A stretch of 64,000 nt of DNA from Actinomadura rudentiformis (GTDB taxonomy: Bacteria; Actinomycetota; Actinomycetes; Streptosporangiales; Streptosporangiaceae). A program made the position numbers and the translations under genes. Positions 26,468 to 34,999 of this stretch are shown piece after piece; the first letter of the stretch is position 1; each line of letters opens with the position of its first letter. Under the pieces are notes generated by a model. The model saw only the letters and a program-made list of their open reading frames with translations, was not told where the DNA came from and did no database searches. Location: positions 186,001 to 250,000 of the forward strand of contig NZ_WBMT01000009.1 of assembly GCF_008923185.1 (NCBI RefSeq), read 5' to 3'.

Positions 26468-27304
26468 CTATGCCGCCCGGCGCCGGCCTTGCCCGAAGAG
26501 CCGCAGCGGCCGCTCCCGGGCCACGAGATAGTCGGTGGGGCGGTGCCGTACGGACGCGGGCACGACCTTGGAGGCCGTCTTGTTGGCCTCGACGAGGGAG
26601 GCGAACGCCAGGGCCCGTGACCGGCTCCACGGGATGCCCAGCTCACGCCGTAGCGAGCGCGGCAGGAGCGCTCCTGCCGCGAGCAGATTGAGCTGGATGT
26701 ACGCGGGGCCGAGGGGCCAGGGCATGGGCAGCCTGCGGCTGGTGTCGAGCAGCTTGGCCGAGACGGCGGTCGGTCGCAGTTCGTCCCTGACGACCCGGTC
26801 GAAGTAAGCGCGGAAGTCCGCGTAGGTGACAGGGCAGTGGCCTTCCGGTACTCCGCACGCGTATGCGATCAGCTTCTGCTCCTGGTAGAGGCGCTCGCGT
26901 TCGCCCGAGGGCAGCCGTCCGAACGTGCGCTGGTAGAGGTCGAGACCGTTGTGCACCAGCGTCGCCCAGACCCAGAGCAGAAGATCGGGATCCAATGCGC
27001 GGTAGTGGACGCCCTCGTCCGATACTCCACTGACACGTTCGTGCACGCGTCGCAGCTTGACGGACTGGCGGGCGGAGACCTCGGGTTCGGCGAACGAGAG
27101 CTTGAGCATGATGTCGGCCGTCCGCCACAACCGGGCGAACGGGTCGCTCTCGAAGTCGGAGTACTGCTCGACCCCCGCGGCCACGAGCGGGTGCGTCACC
27201 TGCAGGAGGAGCGTCGGCGCGGCGCCGAGGCCGAGCACCGGTTCACGCATGACCGTCCAGGAGGCGTCGCCTGGCCGGAACGGGAGTCCACCGGTTCGTC
27301 GCAT
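26468..27304 (-). CDS. DUF2236 oxygenase (MpaB/latex-clearing protein family)
   Basis: This 278-residue protein is of the oxygenase MpaB/DUF2236 family, predicted haem-dependent oxygenases related to rubber oxygenase Lcp. Diagnostic stretches are PTLLLQVTHPLVAAGVEQYS, FARLWRTADIMLKLSF, HYRALDPDLLLWVWATLVHN and PVTYADFRAYFDRVV. The ATG at 27304 removes an N-terminal extension that would run through the riboswitch region and is not credible. A TAGAACACGTT half-palindrome lies nine bases upstream. The substrate is unknown; a hydrophobic lipid- or isoprenoid-like compound would fit the family. Confidence 0.88.
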   Translation of the reverse strand: MRRTGGLPFRPGDASWTVMREPVLGLGAAPTLLLQVTHPLVAAGVEQYSDFESDPFARLWRTADIMLKLSFAEPEVSARQSVKLRRVHERVSGVSDEGVHYRALDPDLLLWVWATLVHNGLDLYQRTFGRLPSGERERLYQEQKLIAYACGVPEGHCPVTYADFRAYFDRVVRDELRPTAVSAKLLDTSRRLPMPWPLGPAYIQLNLLAAGALLPRSLRRELGIPWSRSRALAFASLVEANKTASKVVPASVRHRPTDYLVARERPLRLFGQGRRRAA

Positions 27305-27312
27305 GGCACCAG

Positions 27313-27326
27313 TAGAACACGTTATT
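27313..27326. promoter_or_regulatory. Degenerate KstR-like site at the DUF2236 start
   Basis: TAGAACACGTTATT shares its first 11 bases with the core of the perfect palindrome at 23931-23964, but the right half is degenerate. It sits nine bases before the oxygenase start codon. A separate small inverted repeat, ATTGGC-AGTCC-GCCAAT (27324-27340), overlaps it. Confidence 0.5.
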
Positions 27327-27365
27327 GGCAGTCCGCCAATAGAGCTGTCGCCCCACCGCGACTTG

Positions 27366-27590
27366 GGCGGTTCCCGAGGGTGTGCGATCCTTGCCTGCGA
27401 CGGACGCGGAGGAACCCGGTGCGGCTGTGTCAACTCGAGGTCGACTCGATCGGCGCCGCCAATTCCGGGGCTGTCCCGCAACTGTGACCAGGGGAGTTCC
27501 CTCTCCGTGCGCCACGGCGGCAACGCTGGAAGGCTGAGGGGGAGCGTTGATCCGGGAGCCAGGAGACTCCGGCCGTCGGATGAGACCGCC
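27366..27590 (+). ncRNA. Cobalamin riboswitch
   Basis: All the conserved blocks are in order: GGAACCCGGTG (27411-27421), AATTCCGGGGCTGTCCCGCA with ACTGTGA (27461-27487), and the B12 box GAGCCAGGAGACT (27556-27568). A P1-type closing pair can form between GGCGGT (27366-27371) and ACCGCC (27585-27590). An unusual 39-base hairpin (27422-27460) separates GGTG from AATTCC, where normal members have almost nothing. The element ends 29 bases before the first gene of the cobalamin operon and should repress it when adenosyl- or other cobalamins bind. Confidence 0.93.
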
Positions 27591-27618
27591 ACGGGCGTGG
27601 ACACCCGAGGGAAGGACG

Positions 27619-29697
27619 ATGTGGCATGCCGCTCTGTCTGATGTACCGATGAGCCGCCGCGCGAACGCCGGCGCCCGGTACCCGTTCTCCGCCGTCGTCG
27701 GCATGGACGATCTCAAGCTCGCCCTGCTCGTCAACGCGGTGTCGCCTGGCGTGGGCGGCGTGTTGGTACGCGGCGAGAAGGGCACCGCCAAGTCCACGAT
27801 CGTGCGCGCCCTGGCCGGGCTGCTGCCGCCGGTCGGCGTCGTGCCGGGCTGCCGCTTCTCCTGCGACCCGGGCGATCCCGATCCGGAGTGTCCCGACGGC
27901 CCGCACGCCGACGACCTCGCAGAGCGCAGGCCCGCGCGGCTGGTGGAGCTGCCGGTCGGCGCGTCGGAGGACCGGCTCACCGGCTCCCTCGACATCGAAC
28001 GGGCGCTGACCGAGGGCGTGAAGGCCTTCGAGCCCGGCCTCCTGGCGGCGGCGCACCGCGGCGTGCTCTACGTCGACGAGGTCAATCTGCTGCACGACCA
28101 TCTCGTCGACCTGCTCCTCGATGCCGCCGCAATGGGCGAGTCCTACGTCGAACGCGAGGGCGTCTCCGTGCGGCACGCGGCGCGGTTCCTCCTCGTCGGC
28201 ACCATGAATCCGGAGGAGGGCGAGCTGCGGCCGCAGCTGCTCGACCGGTTCGGGCTGACGGTCGAGGTGGCGGCCACGCGCGATCCCGATGAGCGAGCCG
28301 AGGTCGTCCGGCGCCGGTTGCGGTTCGAGGAGGACCCGGCGGGCTTCGCCGCGGGCTGGGCCGAGGCCGAGGCCGAGCTGGCCGGACGGATCGCCGCCGC
28401 GCAGAGCAGGCTCGCACGGGTCGTGCTGACCGACGCCGCCCTCCGCCAGATCACCGCGGTGTGCGCCGCCTTCGAGGTGGACGGCCTGCGCGCCGACCTG
28501 GTGACCGCCCGCGCCGCGATCGCGCTGGCCGCCTGGCACGACCGGATGGAGGTCACCTCCGAGGACGTGCGGACGGCCGCGCGTCTCGCCCTGCCGCATC
28601 GCCGCCGCCGCGACCCGTTCGACGCCCCCGGCCTGGACAGGCAGAAGCTCGACGACGTCCTCGAAGAGCACGGTGAGCCGGAGCACGAGCCAGAGCACGA
28701 GCCGGAGCCCCCGGAAGACGATCCAGGAGGACCTGGTGGCGGGCCTCCTCCTCAGGGCGGCGACGGCCCCGTCCCGCCGCAGGGGTCCGGCAGTGAGGAC
28801 GAGCAACAGCAGCCGAACGGACAGGCCCCGGCGCCCTCAGCGGCGCCGGGCGAGCCCGCTCCTGCTGACGCCGCGTACAAGCCCCGGCTCTTCACCGTTC
28901 CCGGGACAGGCATGGGTGCGCCCGGTCGCCGTTCCAAGGCACGGAGCCCGTACGGCCGCGTCTCGGGCGCGCAGCCCGGATCCCGCGGCCTGCACCTCAC
29001 CGCCACCCTGCGTGCCGCCGCGCCGCACCAGCACGCGCGTGGCCGCAGCGGCCCCGGGCTGGTCGTCGCCGCCGACGACCTGCGTGAGGCGGTACGGGAC
29101 GGGCGCGAGGGCAACCTGGTGCTCTTCGTCGTGGACGCGAGCGGCTCGATGGCGGCGCGGCAGCGGATGCGCGCGGTCAAGGGCGCGGTGCTGAGCCTGC
29201 TGCTGGACGCCTACCAGCGGCGCGACAAGGTCGGGTTGATCACCTTCAGGGGGCCGGACGCCGAGCTGGCGCTGCCGCCGACCTCCTCGGTCGAGGCGGG
29301 CGCGCGGCGGCTGGAGCGGCTCGCGACCGGCGGCCGTACCCCGCTGGCCGCCGGGCTCCTGCGCGCCGCGGAGGTGCTGCGCGTCGAGCGGCTGCGTGAT
29401 CCGGCGCGCCGCCCGCTGCTCGTGGTCGTGACCGACGGCCGTGCCACCCACGGACCCGATCCGGCCACGGTCGCGGGGCTGCTCTCGAGTGTGGCATCGG
29501 TGGTCGTGGATTGCGAGTCCGGGCCGGTACGGCTGGGGCTGGCGCAGCGGCTGGCCGGTCATCTCGGTGCCGAGTCCGTCCGGCTGGACGAGCTTGCGGC
29601 GGACTCGCTCGCCGGTGTCGTCCGGTCGGCAAGGGCGTCAGGGAGGGTGGCGTCGGTTGACGGGGGATGGCGGACGGGCAAGGAAAGGACTGCGTGA
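27619..29697 (+). CDS. Putative cobaltochelatase subunit, ChlI-ChlD fusion (AAA+ and VWA)
   Basis: This 692-residue fusion protein corresponds to the actinobacterial 'putative cobaltochelatase' with ChlI- and ChlD-like halves. The AAA+ Walker A GEKGTAKST is at about 52-60. An acidic/proline linker with EPEHEPEHEPEP-type repeats spans about 350-430. The VWA domain has the MIDAS motif DASGS near residue 506. These subunits normally drive ATP-dependent metal insertion by a large CobN/ChlH subunit, which is not encoded in this window. ATG 27619, after GAGGGAAGGA, is the first sensible start behind the riboswitch. Confidence 0.9.
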   Translation: MWHAALSDVPMSRRANAGARYPFSAVVGMDDLKLALLVNAVSPGVGGVLVRGEKGTAKSTIVRALAGLLPPVGVVPGCRFSCDPGDPDPECPDGPHADDLAERRPARLVELPVGASEDRLTGSLDIERALTEGVKAFEPGLLAAAHRGVLYVDEVNLLHDHLVDLLLDAAAMGESYVEREGVSVRHAARFLLVGTMNPEEGELRPQLLDRFGLTVEVAATRDPDERAEVVRRRLRFEEDPAGFAAGWAEAEAELAGRIAAAQSRLARVVLTDAALRQITAVCAAFEVDGLRADLVTARAAIALAAWHDRMEVTSEDVRTAARLALPHRRRRDPFDAPGLDRQKLDDVLEEHGEPEHEPEHEPEPPEDDPGGPGGGPPPQGGDGPVPPQGSGSEDEQQQPNGQAPAPSAAPGEPAPADAAYKPRLFTVPGTGMGAPGRRSKARSPYGRVSGAQPGSRGLHLTATLRAAAPHQHARGRSGPGLVVAADDLREAVRDGREGNLVLFVVDASGSMAARQRMRAVKGAVLSLLLDAYQRRDKVGLITFRGPDAELALPPTSSVEAGARRLERLATGGRTPLAAGLLRAAEVLRVERLRDPARRPLLVVVTDGRATHGPDPATVAGLLSSVASVVVDCESGPVRLGLAQRLAGHLGAESVRLDELAADSLAGVVRSARASGRVASVDGGWRTGKERTA

Positions 29698-29698
29698 G

Positions 29699-30301
29699 AT
29701 GCCGCAGGGCAAGCCGGAGTACGTGCCGGACGACGGGCTGACGACCCGCGAGCGCCGTAACCGGCCGCTGGTGATCGTGCACACGGGTCCAGGCAAGGGC
29801 AAGTCGACCGCCGCGTTCGGGCTGGCGCTGCGTGCCTGGAACCAGGGCTGGCCCATCGGGGTGTTCCAGTTCGTCAAGTCGGCCAAGTGGCGTATCGGCG
29901 AAGAGCGGGCACTGCGCGTCCTGGGGGAGACGGGTGAGGGCGGCCCGGTGACCTGGAACAAGATGGGCGAGGGCTGGTCGTGGATCCAGCGGCCGGGCTC
30001 GGAGGAGGATCACGAGGCGGACGCCCGCGAAGGCTGGGAACAGATCAAGCGTGACCTCGCGGCCGGGACCTACCGCTTCTACGTGCTGGACGAGTTCACG
30101 TACCCGATGAAATGGGGCTGGGTGGACGTCGAGGACGTCATCGCCACGCTGCGGGACCGTCCGGGCGCGCAGCACGTCGTCATCACCGGCCGGGACGCGG
30201 ATCCGCGGCTGGTGGAGTTCGCCGACCTCGTGACGGAGATGGGCAAGGTGAAGCACCCCATGGACCGCGGCCAGAAGGGCCAGAAGGGCATCGAGTGGTG
30301 A
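29699..30301 (+). CDS. cobO: Cob(I)yrinic acid a,c-diamide adenosyltransferase
   Basis: This 200-residue CobO/BtuR-family enzyme adds the upper adenosyl ligand to cob(I)yrinate diamide or related corrinoids. The P-loop is HTGPGKGKSTAAFG near residues 28-41. Family blocks FQFVKSAKWRIGEE, YVLDEFTYPMKWGWVD and VITGRDADPRLVEFADLVTE follow. ATG 29699 is one base after the preceding stop, and its own stop overlaps the cobB GTG, so translation is coupled along the operon. Confidence 0.96.
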   Translation: MPQGKPEYVPDDGLTTRERRNRPLVIVHTGPGKGKSTAAFGLALRAWNQGWPIGVFQFVKSAKWRIGEERALRVLGETGEGGPVTWNKMGEGWSWIQRPGSEEDHEADAREGWEQIKRDLAAGTYRFYVLDEFTYPMKWGWVDVEDVIATLRDRPGAQHVVITGRDADPRLVEFADLVTEMGKVKHPMDRGQKGQKGIEW

Positions 30302-31668
30302 CCGTTCCCCGTGACGCCGTTCCCCGTGTCGTCGTCGCCGCGCCCGCCTCGGGGAGCGGCAAGACGACCGTGGCGACCGGGCTCATGGCGGCCTTCGCGG
30401 CGCGCGGCCTGCGGGTCTCGCCGCACAAGGTCGGGCCGGACTACATCGACCCCGGCTACCACGCGCTTGCCACGGGCCGACCCGGCCGCAACCTCGATCC
30501 TTGGCTGACGTCCGAGGATCTCGTCGCACCGCTCTTCCGGCACGGCGCGGACGGCTCCGACGTGGCCGTGATCGAGGGCGTCATGGGCATGTACGACGGG
30601 GCTTCTGGAATCGGGGCTGGTGGCTCCGGGGGTTCGGGCTCAGGGGACTTCGCCTCGACCGCGCATGTGGCGACGCTGCTCGACGCGCCGGTGATCCTCG
30701 TCGTGGACGCGGCGGCCGCGGGGCGTTCGGTGGCGGCCACCGTGCACGGCTTCCGCTCGTACGACGAGGGGGTGCGGCTGGGCGGCGTGATCCTCAACCG
30801 GATCGGGTCGGACGGCCACGAACTCCTGTGCCGCGAGGCCGTCGAGGAGCTGGGGATCCCCGTGCTGGGCGCGCTCCGGCGGCACGACGACATCGCCAAG
30901 CCGTCCCGGCATCTCGGACTCGTCCCAGTTGCCGAACGCAGTGCCGAGGCCGTGGCCACGGTCGAGCGCCTCGGCGCGCTCATCGCCGAGTCCTGTGACC
31001 TGGATGCGGTGCTAGCGCTGGCCCGCAGCGCTCCGGCGTTGCCTGCCCGGCCTTGGGCACTTGGTCTGGAGGCCACGGCGCCGGGAGTGCGGGTCGCGGT
31101 GGCGGGCGGCTCGGCGTTCACGTTCGGATATGCCGAGAACGAGGAACTGCTCGCGGCGGCCGGAGCCGAGGTCGTCCGCTTCGATCCGCTGCGCGACGAA
31201 CGGCTTCCCGAGGGGACGGCGGGCATCGTGATCGGCGGTGGCTTCCCCGAGGTGTACGCGGCGGAGCTGTCGGCCAACGAGCCGCTCCGCAAGGAGGTCG
31301 CCGCGTTCGGCGGCCCGATCTACGCCGAGTGTGCGGGCCTGCTCTACCTGGCACGCGAGCTCGACGGAGAGCCGATGTGCGGGGTGCTGGCCGGGGTGAC
31401 CGCGACCATGGCCGAACGGCTGACGCTCGGTTATCGCGCGGCCGTCGCGGTGTCCGACTCCGTCGTGTCCCGCGCGGGAGAACGTGTGCACGGCCACGAG
31501 TTCCACCGGACGGTCACCGACCCGGCGCACGGCACGACCGCCGCCTGGCAGTGGTCGACGGACGGCCCTGCGGGATTCGTCCAGGGCCGCTGCGTCGCCT
31601 CGTACCTGCATCTGCACTGGGCCGGGTCGCCCGGCTTCGCGCAGCGATTCGTGGAGGCCTGCCGATGA
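30298..31668 (+). CDS. cobB: Cobyrinic acid a,c-diamide synthase
   Basis: This 456-residue enzyme amidates the a and c side chains of cobyrinate (or hydrogenobyrinate), using ATP and glutamine. The N-terminal dethiobiotin-synthetase-like domain has Walker A APASGSGKTTVATG and HKVGPDYIDPGYH. The C-terminal class I glutaminase domain has its Cys in YAECAGLLYLA near residue 345 and a terminal His in HGHEFHR and LHLHWAG. A short Gly/Ser-rich insert (GIGAGGSGGSGSGD) near 102-115 is unusual. The GTG start overlaps cobO; the stop overlaps the next ATG. Confidence 0.95.
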   Translation: MTVPRDAVPRVVVAAPASGSGKTTVATGLMAAFAARGLRVSPHKVGPDYIDPGYHALATGRPGRNLDPWLTSEDLVAPLFRHGADGSDVAVIEGVMGMYDGASGIGAGGSGGSGSGDFASTAHVATLLDAPVILVVDAAAAGRSVAATVHGFRSYDEGVRLGGVILNRIGSDGHELLCREAVEELGIPVLGALRRHDDIAKPSRHLGLVPVAERSAEAVATVERLGALIAESCDLDAVLALARSAPALPARPWALGLEATAPGVRVAVAGGSAFTFGYAENEELLAAAGAEVVRFDPLRDERLPEGTAGIVIGGGFPEVYAAELSANEPLRKEVAAFGGPIYAECAGLLYLARELDGEPMCGVLAGVTATMAERLTLGYRAAVAVSDSVVSRAGERVHGHEFHRTVTDPAHGTTAAWQWSTDGPAGFVQGRCVASYLHLHWAGSPGFAQRFVEACR

Positions 31669-32954
31669 GCGAGGACACCTTCCGCGGCCCCGTGCTGCTT
31701 CGCGGCGAACGGGTCGAGCTGCGGCCGTTCTCGATCGAGGACGCCGCCGCGCTCATCGAAATCATCCGTGCCGGTGAGGACTTCCTTCCGGACAACTTCC
31801 CGCGCAGGCTCGACGCCGAGCGCCTGGCCTGGTGGCTGACCACCGGCGTCCACCAGCCGCAGCGGTACGGCGCGGCGATCCAGCTCGCGGTGCTCGACCG
31901 GGAGAGCGGCGACTTCGTCGGCACCATCGGGCTTTACCGGGTGGACTGGACGCAGCTCACCTGCGAGGTCGGCTACGGCATGCGCCCGCGAGCGCGGCGC
32001 CGCGGCTATGCGACCGAGGCGCTGCGGTTGATCTCCGCGTGGGCCCTGCGCGACTGCGGCCTGCACCGCATCGAACTCCGCGCCGCGGCCATCGAGTCGA
32101 TCCGTGTCGCGGAGAAGGGCGGCTACGTCTGTGAGGGCGTTGCGCGAGGCGGTGAGCGCGAGGGGGGCGTCAACCGCGACCAGTTCGTCTTCAGCCTTCT
32201 CGCCGCCGACCTCGACCGTGCTGAAGCCGGTCCGCCGAGACTGGTCGGGATTGGTGTCGGGCCGGGCGACCCCGAGCTGGTGACCGCGAAGGCCATCCGG
32301 ATCCTGCGCGAGGCCGACGTCGTGCTGGTGCCCGTGATGGCGCTGGACGAGGAGGGCCGTGCCGAGTCGGTCGTGCGCGCGTACACGGGCAAGGCCGAAC
32401 GCGTCGTCTTCGCGCTGAACGACCGGGGTGGCGTGACCGGGAAACGGGCCGCCGCCTGGGATGGTGCCGCCGGACGGGTCGTGCGGGCATTCGAGGAAGG
32501 TGCCCGTACGGTCGCCTTCGCCACGATCGGCGACCCCAACGTCTACTCGACGTTCACCTACCTGGCACAGACCGTCCGGGAACGCCGTGCCGACGTGGTC
32601 GTGGAGACCGTGCCCGGGATCACCGCCATGCAGGATCTCGCCGCGCGTTCCGGCACCGTCCTCACCGAGGGCGCCGAGTCGCTCGCGCTGGTGCCGCTGA
32701 CGGCCGGGGTGGCGGGCTTCCGGGCGGCGCTGGAGACCGGTGACACGGTCGTCGCGTACAAGTTCGGCTCGGTGGCGGCAGAGGTCGTCGACGTGCTCAA
32801 GGACGCGGGGCGGCTGGAGGAGGCGGTCTACGGGGCACGGCTCGGCCTGGCGGGCGAGGACGTGCGGCCCGCCCGGGAGATCACCGGTGCCGTGCCCTAC
32901 CTGTCGACGCTGATAGTGCCGGGTCACCGCACCACGCGAGGAGGCAAGCTGTGA
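31665..32954 (+). CDS. cobI: GNAT acetyltransferase fused to precorrin-2 C20-methyltransferase
   Basis: This 429-residue two-domain protein starts at ATG 31665, which overlaps the cobB stop (ATGA). Residues about 1-178 are a RimJ/RimL-like GNAT domain (LRPFSIEDAAALIEIIRAGE; acetyl-CoA motif GYGMRPRARRRGYATEAL). Residues about 191-429 are a complete CobI/CbiL domain, which methylates C20 of (cobalt-)precorrin-2 with SAM: RLVGIGVGPGDPELVTAKAI, TIGDPNVYSTFTYL, ETVPGITAMQDLA. There is no stop or internal ribosome site between the halves. The methyltransferase role is firm; the acetyltransferase role in B12 synthesis is unknown. Confidence 0.93.
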   Translation: MSEDTFRGPVLLRGERVELRPFSIEDAAALIEIIRAGEDFLPDNFPRRLDAERLAWWLTTGVHQPQRYGAAIQLAVLDRESGDFVGTIGLYRVDWTQLTCEVGYGMRPRARRRGYATEALRLISAWALRDCGLHRIELRAAAIESIRVAEKGGYVCEGVARGGEREGGVNRDQFVFSLLAADLDRAEAGPPRLVGIGVGPGDPELVTAKAIRILREADVVLVPVMALDEEGRAESVVRAYTGKAERVVFALNDRGGVTGKRAAAWDGAAGRVVRAFEEGARTVAFATIGDPNVYSTFTYLAQTVRERRADVVVETVPGITAMQDLAARSGTVLTEGAESLALVPLTAGVAGFRAALETGDTVVAYKFGSVAAEVVDVLKDAGRLEEAVYGARLGLAGEDVRPAREITGAVPYLSTLIVPGHRTTRGGKL

Positions 32955-33757
32955 ATGGTCGCGTGTTGTTCGTGGGCGCCGGGCCGGGTGCCGCCGACTT
33001 GCTGACGTTCCGGGCGGCGAAGGCGATCGCCGATGCCGACGTGGTGATCTGGGCGGCCAGCCTGGTCCATCCCGATGTGCTCCAGCACGTCCGCGCGGAC
33101 GCGGAGATCGTCGACTCGGCGCAGCTCCCGATGGAGGGCATGATGCCCTACTACGAGCGTGCGGTGGCCGAGGGCCTGACCATCGCCCGCATCCACTCGG
33201 GCGACCCGGCGTTGTGGGGGGCGTTGCAGGAGCAGCTCGACCGGTGCCGCGACATGGACCTGGACGTGGAGGTCGTGCCGGGCGTCTCCAGCTTCAGCGC
33301 GGTCGCGGCGGCGGTCGAACGCGAGCTGACGATCCCTGAGGTGGCGCAGTCGGTCATCCTCACCCGGCTCGGCGGCGGCAAGACGCCCATGCCGCCGGGC
33401 GAGGAGGTCCGCGAGTTCGCCCGGCACGGCACGACGATGGCGCTCTTCCTGTCGGCGGCTCGTTCTGGCCAGCTCCAGGAAGAGCTCCTCGAAGGCGGCT
33501 ACCCCGAGGACACCCCCTGCGTGGTCGCGTACCAGTGCACCTGGCCGGACGAGCTGATCGTACGGTGCACCCTCGGTGAGCTGGCGGAGACCATGAAGAC
33601 CCACAAGCTGTGGAAGCACACACTCGTCTTGGTCGGCCCGGCTCTGGCCGCCGGCGGCACGCGGTCGCATCTCTATCATCCGGGTCACTTCCACGGTTTC
33701 CGGCGTGCCGAGCCCGCAGCCCGGCGCCGCCTCCGCGAGGCTCGTCGCTCCTCTTGA
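32951..33757 (+). CDS. cobM: Precorrin-4 C11-methyltransferase
   Basis: This 268-residue tetrapyrrole methylase of the CobM/CbiF group adds the C11 methyl of (cobalt-)precorrin-4. The SAM/substrate blocks are VLFVGAGPGAADLLTFRAAK at the N-terminus, RIHSGDPALWGALQEQ, and VVPGVSSFSAVAAAVERELT with ILTRLGGGKTPMP. The GTG start overlaps the previous stop (GTGA) after GAGGAGG. The last 30 residues are Arg-rich and may be disordered. Confidence 0.95.
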   Translation: MNGRVLFVGAGPGAADLLTFRAAKAIADADVVIWAASLVHPDVLQHVRADAEIVDSAQLPMEGMMPYYERAVAEGLTIARIHSGDPALWGALQEQLDRCRDMDLDVEVVPGVSSFSAVAAAVERELTIPEVAQSVILTRLGGGKTPMPPGEEVREFARHGTTMALFLSAARSGQLQEELLEGGYPEDTPCVVAYQCTWPDELIVRCTLGELAETMKTHKLWKHTLVLVGPALAAGGTRSHLYHPGHFHGFRRAEPAARRRLREARRSS

Positions 33758-33783
33758 CGACGCGACGAGGAAGTGAGCACCAG

Positions 33784-34998
33784 ATGACCGAAGACCCCAA
33801 CGAGACACCGCTGCGGGAGCCCGATCTGCCGCGCACGATGAAGGTGCGGCAGAAGGCCCTGCGTACCGGCTGGACGACCGGCTCCTGCGCGTCGGCGGCG
33901 GCCAAGGCGGCCACTCTGCTGCTCCGCGGCGAGGACCTGCCGGGGTACGTCGAGATCGCGCTGCCCTCGGGCAACCGCGTGACGTTCAAGGTCGAGGACA
34001 CGGTCGTCGACGCCACGCGCGACCGTGCGCGGGCCGTGGTCGTCAAGGACGCGGGCGACGACCCCGACGTCACGCACGGCGCGCACATCACGGCCGATGT
34101 GTCGTGGCGGGACGGGCCCGGACTGGAGCTCGACGGCGGTGAGGGCGTCGGCGTCGTCACCAGGCCGGGGCTCGGGCTGGAGCTCGGCGGCCCGGCCATC
34201 AACCCGGTGCCGCGCAAGATGATCACCCATGCGGTGGCCGAGGCCGTCTTCGAGGCACCGCTCGACGAGACGCCCGAGGCCGCGGACGTCACCGACCCGG
34301 CGTCCGGGCGGGGCGTCCGGGTCGTCATCTCGGTGCCCGACGGCGAGATCATGGCGCGCAAGACCACCAACAAGCGGCTGGGCATCCTGGGCGGCATCTC
34401 GATCCTCGGCACCACGGGCATCGTGCGCCCGTTCTCCACGGCGTCCTGGCGTGCCAGTGTGGAGCAGGCGGTGTCGGTCATGGCGGCGCAGGGCGAGACG
34501 ACCCTTGTGCTCTGCACCGGCGGCCGTACCGAGAAGGGCGCCATGAAGATGTTGCCGAAGCTTCCCGACGTGTGCTTCGTCGAGGTCGGCGACTTCACCG
34601 GTGCGGCGCTGCGCCGCGCGGTCGAGCACGGCCTCAGGCAGGTCGTCTTCGTCGGCATGGCGGGCAAGCTGACCAAGCTGGCCGCGGGCGTGCTCATGAC
34701 GCACTACACACGTTCCAAGGTGAACACCGAGCTGCTCGGCGAGATCACCACCGGCATGGGCGGCTCCGCGGAGCTGGCCGCCGAGGTGGCGCAGGCCAAC
34801 ACCGCACGCCACGCGTACGAGCTGTGGGAGGCCGCCGGTGTCCTCGGCCCCTGTGGCCGCGAGCTCTGCCGCCGCGTCGCGGGCGTGCTGGAGCGGTTCG
34901 CGGTCGAGGAGGCGGGCGGTGAGCTGGCCGCGCAGGTCGTGCTCGTCGACTTCACCGGTGAGCGCATGGTCGGCATGTACGGCCGGATGGCGCGCTGA
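33784..34998 (+). CDS. cbiD: Cobalt-precorrin-5B C1-methyltransferase
   Basis: This 404-residue CbiD carries out C1 methylation in the cobalt-early (oxygen-independent) route. The signature RTGWTTGSCASAAAKAA is at about 27-43, then the family's INPVPRKMI, GVRVVISVPDGEIMARKT and LGILGGISILGTTGIVRPFS. A long central SAM-binding region follows (LCTGGRTEKGAMK, FVGMAGKLTKLAAGV). CbiD does not occur in strictly aerobic CobG/CobF pathways, so its presence helps define which route this operon encodes. The next ATG follows the stop almost at once. Confidence 0.96.
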   Translation: MTEDPNETPLREPDLPRTMKVRQKALRTGWTTGSCASAAAKAATLLLRGEDLPGYVEIALPSGNRVTFKVEDTVVDATRDRARAVVVKDAGDDPDVTHGAHITADVSWRDGPGLELDGGEGVGVVTRPGLGLELGGPAINPVPRKMITHAVAEAVFEAPLDETPEAADVTDPASGRGVRVVISVPDGEIMARKTTNKRLGILGGISILGTTGIVRPFSTASWRASVEQAVSVMAAQGETTLVLCTGGRTEKGAMKMLPKLPDVCFVEVGDFTGAALRRAVEHGLRQVVFVGMAGKLTKLAAGVLMTHYTRSKVNTELLGEITTGMGGSAELAAEVAQANTARHAYELWEAAGVLGPCGRELCRRVAGVLERFAVEEAGGELAAQVVLVDFTGERMVGMYGRMAR

Positions 34999-34999
34999 C

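Noticed and set aside
27547..27618. N-terminal extension of the chelatase into the riboswitch
   Set aside because: It would translate the B12 box region; ATG 27619 has a proper ribosome site directly after the riboswitch.
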